A stretch of DNA of 64,000 bases from Opeltia flavorubescens. Its lineage: Eukaryota > Ascomycota > Lecanoromycetes > Teloschistales > Teloschistaceae. The position numbers were made by a program, and so were the translations under genes. Shown here one piece after another: positions 47,318 to 57,218 of this stretch (positions within the stretch are counted from its first letter, which is position 1; each line of letters opens with the position of its first letter). Under the pieces are notes generated by a model, which worked only from the letters and a program-made list of their open reading frames with translations, had not been told where the DNA came from and made no database searches. The stretch covers positions 186,001-250,000 of the forward strand of contig KE546976.1 of the NCBI GenBank assembly GCA_000442125.1, given 5' to 3'.

Positions 47318-48481
47318 TTAGGATATTTCAGTGGAGAAATCTGGAACAGAGTAATATTTCGACTCTGGTCCCAGAAACTCGCGTAGGGCATTCCACATAT
47401 CGATTTCTAGAGTAGTATCGGTATCCTTTTGCAAGGTTTGCAAGTCGCCAATTTCTGTAACAGGACTAGCTTCGGTAGAGGGAGTTGTAGCAGAAGCCGG
47501 TGTATCGATTCCAGAGGCAACGGTGTCCGAAGGAGTGGTTGATGGATCTGGAGCAGGAATTGCTGCAGGACACTCATGATGCATCCCTCGCTGGATGATT
47601 GTATGCACTGCCTCGTATGGCGATGGAAGAATAGATAGCCTCCAAAGGTCCATCAAGTGGTCAATTTCGGCGATGAACCCTGTTGCAAGTTGAATCATGA
47701 ACATTTTCTTTTCTTCCGCACGCGCTTGATATCATCAGCAGCAACCTTCGACTTTCATGGATCAATGGGATCTGTTTTACCTTTCCGCGAGGTCCAAGCA
47801 ACATCGACCATCTCCGCGAGATAATAGGTCCATCTTGTTTCGAGATGTAGGACCACACAGTTCAGACCAGGCTTGCGAACATCCCAAGCCAGGAATTCCT
47901 CCTGATCGTCAATTCCCATTCCGAGATACGTATTTTGCAAAGCCAAGATTGTTCTCCTTGCCCCGTATTGAACAAGCTTTACAGCACCTTTGTTCGCCGC
48001 CCAACTGCTTGGGGATCTCTGTCCAATGGTCAATCACCGTTTGACTTTTCCTTCCGCCTTGATGAGTGGATAGCTTACATGAACAATGAGCCAAAGCAAG
48101 CGCCAACACAATGGCGGTGCTAGAATTGGACTTGAAGTCTTGATGACCGCATTGTGCATTTTATGGATCCGCCGCAATGCCAAAACGTTCAAGTAATCCT
48201 CGTAGTCGAATTGTTTGTTCGCTGGGCCGAACTTGAGATGGTCATCTATCAACCATTCCTCGAGATCTTCTAAGGATCTATAGAGCTCGGACAGTTCCCT
48301 TCGACGGTGTGTGATCTTGCTCCTGGCGTATGAACAGCACTGTTTCCATTGTTCTACATCTATCGGATCAAGAACATACCTGTTCTGGATCAGCCAGTGC
48401 GTTTGAGCTATTAGCAGTTCATGCTTACGGGGATCTGGGTGTAGACCGAGGTATCGATTGTTCTTGGATCGCTTCTGCCAT
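47318..48481 (-). CDS. Array paralogue F, unknown helical protein with Thr/Pro tail
   Basis: Four exons: 48481-48429, 48379-48079, 48018-47781 and 47724-47318; introns 49, 60 and 56 nt, phases 2, 0, 1; 332 residues. Motifs: DPIDVEQWKQCCSYARSKI at the start of exon 2, LEDLEEWLIDDH, then KPGLNCVVLHLETRWTYYLA as the Glu helix (P-G-L kept as in G and H). The last exon encodes a helix (LVTGFIAE-like) and then a Ser/Thr/Pro-rich tail with TPSDTVASGIDTPASATTPS and TEIGDLQTL. A minus-strand frame further on (about 47285-46854) has related text (TEVGDLAVS) and could be another exon, but I found no convincing splice pair, so I end the model at the TAA at 47318. Confidence 0.75.
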
Positions 48482-48722
48482 GGCAGTGTTAGGTATAATC
48501 ACGCAGACACTAATCAAGGAATCAGTCAAAGTCATGAAGTTCACCCATAAAGAAGGAGAATTTACCAGTGACAGTAGTTTTGGAGATATTATTAGAATGA
48601 CCTCTATGTCTTTGCACTTGGAATGTTATGAATAAGTAGTAATGTAGAGTATGTGAATACTGGCAGTGCCACCGCAAGAACGAGATATGTAAGGCATACG
48701 TTTTCCGAACAAGAAGTTCTCA

Positions 48723-48986
48723 TTAATTGGCAAAAGTACAATGGAAGGAGCAGACTTCAAAGTTCCAGGAAAGAGCAGTCCTCAAGAGGCTTACGACCGA
48801 TCGAGGTCTCGGATCGGGCCTTCTACCAATAGCAGGATCATACGCAATGAGTTTGTTAGTCATGATCCAAGACTGCGACTTGTATCGCAGGCGCATTCCC
48901 ATCAAGGGCAGCAGATGTTGCGATCTTCGTTCTGCGATCCCAAGATCGAAGGGTGATATCTCGTTCCTTAGATCGATATCAGTCAC
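48723..48986 (-). CDS. Small uncharacterised open frame between F and G
   Basis: Eighty-seven codons from ATG 48986 to TAA 48723, with text such as LRNEISPFDLGIAERRSQHL and RLRYKSQSWIMTNKLIAYD that looks more protein-like than chance. There is no known domain, and no sign that it belongs to the array family. It may be a relic of a duplicated neighbour gene. Confidence 0.25.
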   Translation of the reverse strand: MTDIDLRNEISPFDLGIAERRSQHLLPLMGMRLRYKSQSWIMTNKLIAYDPAIGRRPDPRPRSVVSLLRTALSWNFEVCSFHCTFAN

Positions 48987-49187
48987 TTACTATTGCAGCC
49001 ATAAATCAGCATTTCTAATGCGTAATCATATTCCTTGGTACAGAGGAAAAGGATAGCATGTCAGCGGACCAGGAAGAGTATGCTAATTGACCTGAACTTA
49101 ATGTGTTGTAGTAATATGGGCCCTTAAAATCCTTCCTTGTGCGCATTGGCTCATTGCAGTATTACTCGGGACAACAAATCAATAGCC

Positions 49188-49622
49188 TCACCTAGGTAGT
49201 AAACACACCAATCCACGTCGAAAATATCCCCGCCAAAACTTGCAAGGTCCCCAATACCCATCATCCGGCAAAGCAGCCATACATCCCGCCTTCGACCCGA
49301 GAGAAGAGAATCCTGTGCTCAACCCATTCAAATCACATGCATAAGCCTTCCGAATCACGAGTTCCCCGCAAATTCTGCCATGCATGCCTTCCCCGCTCAG
49401 ATACCATGACTTGAGACCGCCACCATCTCTCGAAATTAGTCCGTTGCACAGGACCCACAGAACCCGACGTTGGAAAAACTCAGCCTCGCGAGGGGAAAAT
49501 TTCAGGGTCAAATGGATTCCCCAGCTTTTCTTCGGTTTCTCGTAGTACTCAAACAGCGAAAAGATGGCACAAGGAGGATTTTCTACTAAAAATACCATTG
49601 GGACTAAATATGCCCCATCCAC
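49188..49622 (-). pseudogene. Relic block downstream of paralogue G, shared with the G/H spacer
   Basis: A minus-strand open frame of 144 codons contains EKPKKSWGIHLTLKFSPREA and HGRICGELVIRKAYACDL. Within it, 49430-49550 is clearly similar in DNA to 51185-51300 downstream of copy H. In an alternative frame both copies read [ND]-P-F-D-P-E. Because neither copy keeps one frame across the whole match, I treat it as a decayed duplicated segment, not a confident gene. Confidence 0.4.
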
Positions 49623-49864
49623 GTTCCTCGTATGGATGAAATGTGTGCTCTCGGAATATGAACCTCATTAGATTTCCCCAATGTTAAAACAATGAATCTA
49701 GTACATAAATCGCGTACTGTGGTGTGATAGGTCACTAGAGAGCCCCGACGAGATAATTTTCCTATACATTGAATGTAAACCTCTACCTACAAAATTTTCA
49801 TTCCATTTTTTTCATGATTGGAGTCTACCAAGCCCCTCAAATTACCTAAATACAGTGGACACGT

Positions 49865-50788
49865 TTATGCACACCGGCCCTTTCCCTTATCCTCGTCCGT
49901 CGTCGTCTTGCGTGCAATGACTTCACGGATATCTTGATTCGCAGAGGAGAGAGTCCCCGCCATTAGACATCTCGTCGTTTTCTCAATCGAGGTGTCTAGA
50001 CGTGTACCTTCCAAACGTATCAGAGATTGTGAAAGTGCAAGCTCTTCAAAGTCTTTGCAATCTGGTGGCGGTGCTGCTCCCTTCAATATCTCCAAGAGTG
50101 TTGCCAGAAACTCGGTGAGCAAGCACTCGAGGTAGATGATGACTGAACCGAGGCCTGGGGATGCTGATCCTGCTTTTATTCTCTCCACGATTAAGGTGAG
50201 GGGTTTGTGGAATAAGGCGAGGCCTTGGTAGGCCATGTACAGGACTCCGGGGCAATTTTGCTTGATTTTCTGGGTATGTGTTAGCTATCTTCATCTGCTT
50301 AGGCGGGAGGTTTTGTATTCACCGTGACGACGAGGAATATCTGTGGGCAATAAACAGCGGAGATGAGTGGTGACGGCATTGCTTTGGAGACTGCCACGTG
50401 GAGAACCTCCAAGATCTTGATGACTTTGATAGCATCGCTGACGACGTTGTTCATGATGTAGAGGACTTGGAACTCGATTTGGTCTTTCAGCCATTCAATG
50501 AGGCGTCGGCTTGTCGAAGGAGTGGCAACATGGAAGAGTTTGTCTTGTCCAGAAATTTTACGACTGCTTTCGCTGCATTCATCCCAATGTTCGATGTCCT
50601 CAGGACGACTAGAAATTAGGCATCAGCTTTTCACTCTTGAGATGATGGATTTGGTTAGCTTACAGCTTCATAGCAATTGGAATCGAAGGTTCGAGCAAGC
50701 TCTGCTTAAGTTCTTTGATCATAACGCTGTTGGAGTCTGCGTCTTTCTTAAAGTGGTCGTCTCGAATGCCACAATAAGTGTCAGCCAT
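49865..50788 (-). CDS. Array paralogue G, unknown helical protein
   Basis: Three exons: 50788-50664 (125 nt), 50608-50323 (286 nt) and 50269-49865 (405 nt); introns 55 and 53 nt in phases 2 and 0; 271 residues. Exon 1 and exon 2 lengths equal those of copy H exactly. Motifs: LRPEDIEHWDECSESSRKI across the first junction, RRLIEWLKDQIEFQVLY, and SPGLGSVIIYLECLLTEFLA for the Glu helix. G is the only member without the third intron; the reading frame runs through that site. A Met 20 codons upstream (50848) is in frame; I preferred 50788 because it equals the exon length of H. The tail is Thr/Lys-rich (RKTTTDEDKGKGR). Confidence 0.82.
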
Positions 50789-51654
50789 TCTGTAACGGTG
50801 GTACTGAGATGGTTTAGAAGAAGGATTTGTATGAAGCTCCACCTGCACAGATTATGTACGTGAGAAGTGCATGAATAATTGAAGCAAAACCGGCATTTCG
50901 CGAAGCTTATACAATAGCTGTGTGGTTACACGAAGGGTGGTACAAGACTTCGGGAATGAGTGAATGGTGCAATCCATCGTCTATCATAGCCGTAGACTTA
51001 CCGTGAAAGTCCTGACAGTGGCCGAACTTCACACCGAATATAGGTGGATTCTGCATCATTCATGAAGCCGTCTATATGTTGAGAATTAGCATCATGTATA
51101 GTACCAGCACCACCACCTGTAGTAAGAAGTATTTACTATGGAGATCCTTAAATAATTTTCCAGAATCATCGGATATGCTTGCCATCCTGTCGCACATGTT
51201 TGCCCTGCAACATAGACGTTGTAAAGTCTCAGCCTTGCAAGTGGGGTTTGTTCAGGGTCAAACGGGTCCCCGGCTTTTCTTCGATTCTTCCGCCTTGATT
51301 ATGATGATAGGGTTTAGTATGCTGGGTTTGTCACAGTGCGCGAAGGTTAGTGGAAGGGGTTTGGATGATCTCCCTTGATGTCTAGCTATGATCATCATAC
51401 TGATCTTTGTCAATTTCTTTTAGCATTGCACTTCATACTGGCCTTTGATTCTGGTTGATACTTGAGTTTACCCACGTCGCTTTAAATGGGAAGCTTAGAC
51501 ATGGTGTAGAAGATGGAGGAGGTATATGTGATCTACCTAGATCTCGATAATTCCAATTTTGTATGTAAGATGACATCTCCGGCCCTGGAGTCTCTCCTAT
51601 TTTTACGACTCATCGCCAACTTTTGACAAGCGAGGAATCACTCCACGAAATTTC
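50789..51654. other. Spacer between copies G and H with a decayed duplicated block
   Basis: It contains the copy-H-side relic at about 51185-51300 that matches the block at 49430-49550 downstream of G. Read on the minus strand, it gives DPFDPEQTPLARLRLYNVYV and GQTCATGWQAYPMILENYL in one frame. No intact gene is visible. The promoter of G lies in the lower part. Confidence 0.45.
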
Positions 51655-52735
51655 CTAGCCCAGAGACCAAAGAAATTGCCCAAATTTGAGGTTTTGGATG
51701 AAGATACGCCGAAAGGATGTTTGCGAATAGGAGTGATCCTCCGGTGCGACCGCCGTATTGAGCATCATCTCATCTGCCATGTTCTCTAGAGTATAATCAT
51801 GACAAGCAAGCCCACTTACTCCAATCTTCCGCCTTGTTCTTGACCACCGTATGAACTTCTTCAACCTCCGAAGGCAAAATACCCATCTCAAGACACGTCG
51901 TTATCGTTCCAGTCAAGCTCTGTATCGTTGCACCGCTTATATGTGCCTTCTCTTGCATGAACGCAAGTTCCTCGAACTGCTCTTTGAAACTTGGATCTGC
52001 TGTGGCTCCGCAATCATTCATGTGGTCCAGGATATGGACCAGGGAGCTCGCTAGCAAGCTCTCAAGGTATAGGATGAGAGAACCGAGGCCTGGGAGTGCT
52101 GATCCGTTATTGATTTTCTCGGCGATGATTTTACATGGGCGGTAGAACATGGAGACGAGTTGATAGATTGTGCTTATGACTCCTGGAACAATATGCTCGG
52201 CTCCCTGCGAAGATATTAGTATATTTGGTCTCTCTCTGTACAAGATGCTTTTGCAACCTACTTTGACAACAAGGTACACTGCCTGGCAGTGCATGGAAGC
52301 AGTGAGCGCCGACGGCATCGTCTTGGGAATTTTCTCGTGGAAAATGTCCAAGAGTTTCAGGGCCTTAACAGCATCGCAAGCATGACCGCTTGTTGTATAC
52401 ATGACTTGGAAGTCCATCCGGCCTTTGAGCCATAGTATAAGCCCCTGACTCGTCATGTAGTCGGCAGTGTCGTCGAGCTGATGTCGAGGAGCAGTCGTGC
52501 GGTTGATTTTGCTCCAATTTTCCCACGCTTCTACATCCGCAGGACGACTGGAGGGAGGGCAAAAGTCAGTCTCAATTCCCGGATCTTATTAAAAACCTGT
52601 TCAAACTCACAGCATCATCGCTTTCATCATTGCTGGATCGCGCAGTGACTCTGTTAGTTCTGCAATCATGTTGAAGTCAGAGCTCTCGTTCTTTTTCGTT
52701 TTATCTCTCCAGATTTGGCTGAATGGGAAGGGCAT
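51655..52735 (-). CDS. Array paralogue H, unknown helical protein
   Basis: Four exons: 52735-52611, 52547-52262, 52204-51820 and 51773-51655; introns 63, 57 and 46 nt; 304 residues; all GT-AG. Exon 2 starts LRPADVEAWENWSKIN, where the family Cys is Trp. The middle has GLILWLKGRMDFQVMY, close to copy G. The Glu helix is LPGLGSLILYLESLLASSLV. The tail adds QFEELAFMQEK and an end FRRIFIQNLKFGQFLW that is basic and aromatic. G and H are the most similar pair and share a decayed downstream block, so they are probably the most recent duplication still readable. Confidence 0.82.
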
Positions 52736-53230
52736 TTTGCAATAGCGGTAGAAAATTTGACAAGGAACTAATGAGGATTATTAAAGAATTCGAAGTGGCG
52801 AGGTGGTAGAGAAAGCGATATAGTCTTTGGATTATAAGGTGCAGAACGAAACAGAGAATGTTGGGTATGCCACGGACTATATATACCGACGGTGTATTGC
52901 CGAACGGAGGTAACACATTTGTCCGCAGGGACATCGTCATTCGGTGTTACAGCATTAGATAGACCATGGGAATCTCAACGCTACCTATCTCACTGAACAG
53001 CCTCCAGCATGGACAGTATTGACATTCTTGGCATGATTATGGCAGATATCATAAGTCATCCTGTTCATGAGGCCAATGGCCGTTTGGGGCTATACGAAGC
53101 ACAGTACCTATGACATGAGCTTATCTTGGGTCTAATTCTCAATCCCAAATATCTCAATGCCCAGTCCTCGATTTCCAGGTGTGCCTTATCATCATACGCC
53201 ATACTTTTAGTCCTAATAGGCCATTCGTTT

Positions 53231-54049
53231 TCAGGTTTGTACCTTTTCAGCGTGCTCAGACCCAGCAAGTCCTTTTTCTACGAGCTTCCCAATCTCCTCA
53301 AATTTATCATCATCTTCCAAAGGCATCGTAGAGTATCGAAGCAAGTAAACTATCTCGATCATTCTGAGCTCGATATCGTGTTGTAGACGGTTCGGTCCAT
53401 CCTGAGAATAATTGAATGAATGCCCTTCAGTATGTTAGCAAATCAAGCTGAATCAGGTTCACTCAGAAAAGTACCTTGCAATCCCTTGAGGATCTCGATA
53501 AGAAAATTTTCCAGAATGATTTCCACATATATACACACTGAACCAAGCCTTAAAGGAGTTGGATCCAGCGTCGTATCCAAAATGGTAGTGCAAGCGTGAT
53601 GGCAAGAATTGATTGTATTGAGAATCTGCTTGAAATCGAACATGGACAACTTCCTACAATTCTTATGACGAGTCAGCTGTATACCAGACATCTTGTGTAG
53701 GATGAATTACCTGATAGATGATGTAGAAATAGCGATCTGCTACCAAGGCCCGTACTTTCGAAGATGTCATGACTCGACGATGCACTGTCTGAAAGAGTTC
53801 AAGAGTCTCGATGGATTCGAATGCTAGGACTTCGAGTTCATTGAGCTCTTCACGGCCTTCGTTTCTACGAAGCCAGCAGATGAGAGTTTGATATGCTGGA
53901 TGGTATGCGGCGCCCGCAAGTCCTTCCTTACGAACGACTTTCTCCCCAGCTTTAAGACATTCGTTCCAGGCATCTAGATCTTGTGGGCGTCTGAGGTACG
54001 ATCAGCTTTGTCTATCAGCTAACAAGATTTCTCTGACGTACAGCTCCAT
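53231..54049 (-). CDS. Array paralogue I, unknown helical protein
   Basis: Four exons: 54049-54042 (ATGGAGCT), 53990-53711 (280 nt), 53661-53475 and 53424-53231; introns 51, 49 and 50 nt; 222 residues. The second acceptor would be ATAAG, which is unusual. The third intron holds a perfect GCTAAC branch-like site. Exon 2 opens with RPQDLDAWNECLKAGEKVV. The Glu helix is PLRLGSVCIYVEIILENFLI. The tail has LQHDIELRMIEIVYLLRYST and EEIGKLVEKGL. The mini-exon start is the same as in copy D. An upstream first exon like those of G and H was not found. This is the 5'-most copy of the array in transcription order. Confidence 0.75.
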
Positions 54050-54578
54050 ACTTCGATACAAAGCCAATCTCAAGAGTCAGACTGCGTGGCAGAAGGTGTT
54101 TCGATCTTAGATGATTGGTTAACTGCTTCAAGGTTACAGGCTGAAATAATGATGATCTTGAAGGACGAAGAGAAAGATGATGAACGCGATGCCAACAAGC
54201 AATGCAAGTAGACCAAAGATGGCAGGAATCCTCGACATTCGTTCGAATCACAGCCTTGGTACAACTCCAATCTTGTCAAATCAGGCTAACGGTTAGATAC
54301 TTGAGAACGGAGCTGGTATATAGACCGCGTTGACTGCCAGCGAGGTAGGCAAGCAGAGAGAGCAGGCTGAAGACAAATGACCCAATAGCTATGGTTTGTT
54401 GGTAGCATCGCACAGCATACTCACCGCTTTGTTTCTCAGCCAATCGGCACAGAGAGAGAGCGATACGTCAGCAGCTGCGACTGCATTTTCTCAGTCAGCG
54501 CCATTTGTACAACTTTAGATCCCATAACAAAGCGCGTGATATGAAGTAACTCTTATGCAAGCCTCCCGTTTGATCCGA

Positions 54579-54829
54579 ATATTCCACAGCTACCATGGAA
54601 TTACGAATTGCTCTCGGAGGGCGGTAAATGGCGACTCTCATGCATGAACTGTGCCGAAACTTGGACCCTGCAAGCCACCATGCACAAGCAAACATCAGGT
54701 ACCGGATACATCCCTACGCTCAATGCTCAATATTTGTTGTACAATGACCCAGACTGTTCCATGATGTGTGGAACATGGATCAATCCAATTCAGATCGGTA
54801 GATTCAAGTGGCAAACCGTTTCCGGATAA
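54579..54829 (+). other. Protein-like open frame of unknown status
   Basis: The plus strand stays open over about 83 codons to a TAA, reading PFDPNIPQLPWNYELLSEGG, then RLSCMNCAETWTLQ and YNDPDCSMMCGTWINP. Four Cys lie in two close pairs. No ATG opens the frame in a good context and no upstream exon was found. A P-F-D-P string also occurs in the relic blocks downstream of copies G and H, on the other strand; one short string is too little to claim kinship. Confidence 0.28.
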
Positions 54830-57218
54830 AATTTTGCCTGTTTTGTATGTATTGAACTCATGTAATATTACAGCTCTGGCTTTTAACTCCATACGTCAAC
54901 CACGCGAGTGTTGACAGGGGCTTTAAAACAACCTGCATAAGTGCCCGTCCCATGAGCTTAAATTGACAGCAGAGAGGCAAGCATAGCCTTCGAAATCAAC
55001 CATGAACTTGTCGTGTCCAGGCAAGAGAACATAAACCCGCACACCAGCTACCCATGATACGATACAACACACTACAGTTATTTTGGGAATATTTACAAAA
55101 TTTTCGAGGTATCGTGGAAGAGAACAAAACACGCTGAACTTTTGGGCAACGCTGTCCGCTAGTGCCGCGGCGGCTGCTTGCAGCCAGACTCTGTGCATCT
55201 GAGGTTGTACGGCAGGTGCACCAGGTTCGGCCTCGTGAACTGATCAGCGTACCTAGGATTGTTGGTAAGCTTCTTTGGTAAGAGTCTCGGCAAGCTCTCC
55301 CCAATCTCGGCCAGCGTCCACCTACATCCTAGAAGTCAGTCTCCCGACTGTGAGCCTTGCATTAGCCTTTGCCACAAACACGCTGGCCGTCGTACAATGC
55401 AAGTTTCAAACGTTCGAGCACATCTACACAGTGCTAGCCTTGCCGGCATTGCAGATCTTTCATGACTCGGTATTGGTCGCTGCCGTGACTTCTGGTTGGT
55501 CGTTGCGATGATCCACATACCGCAACGCCAGGCATTTTTCAGAACCATGGGTCGATATGCCAAAATAGTCTAGACCCTCTCTTTCCCGTTGAACCTGCCG
55601 GGATTGCATTCAAGCTAGCTTACGTTCGATGGCATAGCCCCCTTCGTTCTTCGGATGCGCAAGGCTACGTGCCGAACTGCTCTTAAGACCCAAAATAACG
55701 CCCGTGTATTCTTACCCAGTATTCCATGGCGTAGGAAGATTTGCCGTCTTTTCTAGGAATGGGGACTATAGGGTCCTCAAAGGTGGTACTGCATGACTCC
55801 TTCTGTATGGACCAATAGCCTAAAGCATTGCTAAAGTCACTATCTCAATGGCTGTTCGGCCAGTAGGTCTCCACTATGCCTTGCTTCTTGGAGCCTTCTC
55901 TACCCACTGCCGTATACCTCTGATTTTGCCTGGGTTGACCACAATGCAACCACTTAGTGCCTCCTACTCTGTATTTGTAAATATCATCAAGGCGTTTCAT
56001 GAAGCACCATGTGGCATAGTAGTCTACCCACAACTATCAGCTGCACAAGAGTGTGATTCTTCCAACGGTGCTAGACGCTCGACTATGTAATCTCCTAAAC
56101 TGCTGGTGCCAATTTGGAATAAAGCTTGGCCGATTCAGCCAGCTTCCAGGCTAGATTCATCTCCGAGTAGATTTTGGAACTTGTCTAGTCATAGGTACAT
56201 AGCGTTCCTTGCTCCTCAAGTTTTCGGAATAATTAATTCTCAAGAAGTTAAAATGTGATAAGGATATATGTAATCTGAAGGAAATTGATTAGCTGAATCT
56301 ATCGAAGCGTAGGATATCAACATGCATGGCCGACTGATTGTAAAGGAAATAGATGGTCATACACACACAATCCGCGATTGAATCCTTATTCAGATCACGA
56401 AGACTATGTCCGAACAGTTCAAGTTCTCACTCCACTGAAGCGCCTAGAGATGACTGTTGTCCACTGATCGGGCTCGAATTCTAAGTAGGAAGGACATTTT
56501 CTTTCATGCTTTGGGAAGGAACCGTTGGTCATTGCAGAGCTAACAACCTGTACTTCGGACGTTTACCTCTCGGTCCTCCAAATGTTCATCATAGTCAAGT
56601 TGTCTATTTGAATTCCCTTTCCATCGATCAAAGCGACAGGTGTCTTCCAGCGTTCAGGTCGAAGATATTTCCTTCCTGTGTTGACTAGCTCGTCCGATCA
56701 CTTTGAGCAACGCCTTGAAGAGTGCGGTTGTATTTGTTCACAGCTCATCCTGGTCGAACAGCCTCTTCCTTCAATCTTTCCCCTAACTAATCGTATCTCA
56801 TATATCTCATGTCACTAGATCACTAGCACTTTGACGGCCTCCGTACCAGGTAGTCGACATTCTAGATCAAATATCCATCGTCCTTCACACCTACCGACCG
56901 AAAGCTCGCGCAATCCCTACAAAGCCAGGACTCTTTGAAAGAGACTACATATCATGCGAACGGGGGACGCCGTCTAATGAAATCCAATCATATCAATAGT
57001 CTCTTCCTCCTTTTCCAAGCATTTACGGATTCAATTAATTTCTTCGTCCCTCCCTTTTCGGTATTCAGAGCAAAAGACAATAAACGAACTGTGGNTGATA
57101 AGAGCAGCCAATGTGAAGTGACTATTACCGTTGACTAATAGTCAAGAGATGAGCATACAAATATATACATGCTTTATATGAACCTACATACCTCTTCCTT
57201 AATTGAGGGTGGAAGTAG
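54830..57218. other. Intergenic region, no confident gene
   Basis: No supportable gene over 2.4 kb. A plus-strand frame at 55275-55511 (SLALAFATNTLAVVQCKFQT) is hydrophobic in places and could be a fragment of a membrane protein, but it has no partners. An unresolved base is at 57095. Confidence 0.4.

Noticed and set aside
48723-49622. Joining the two minus-strand frames between F and G into one gene
   Set aside because: No splice pair connects them in frame, and the upstream one overlaps a decayed duplicated block.
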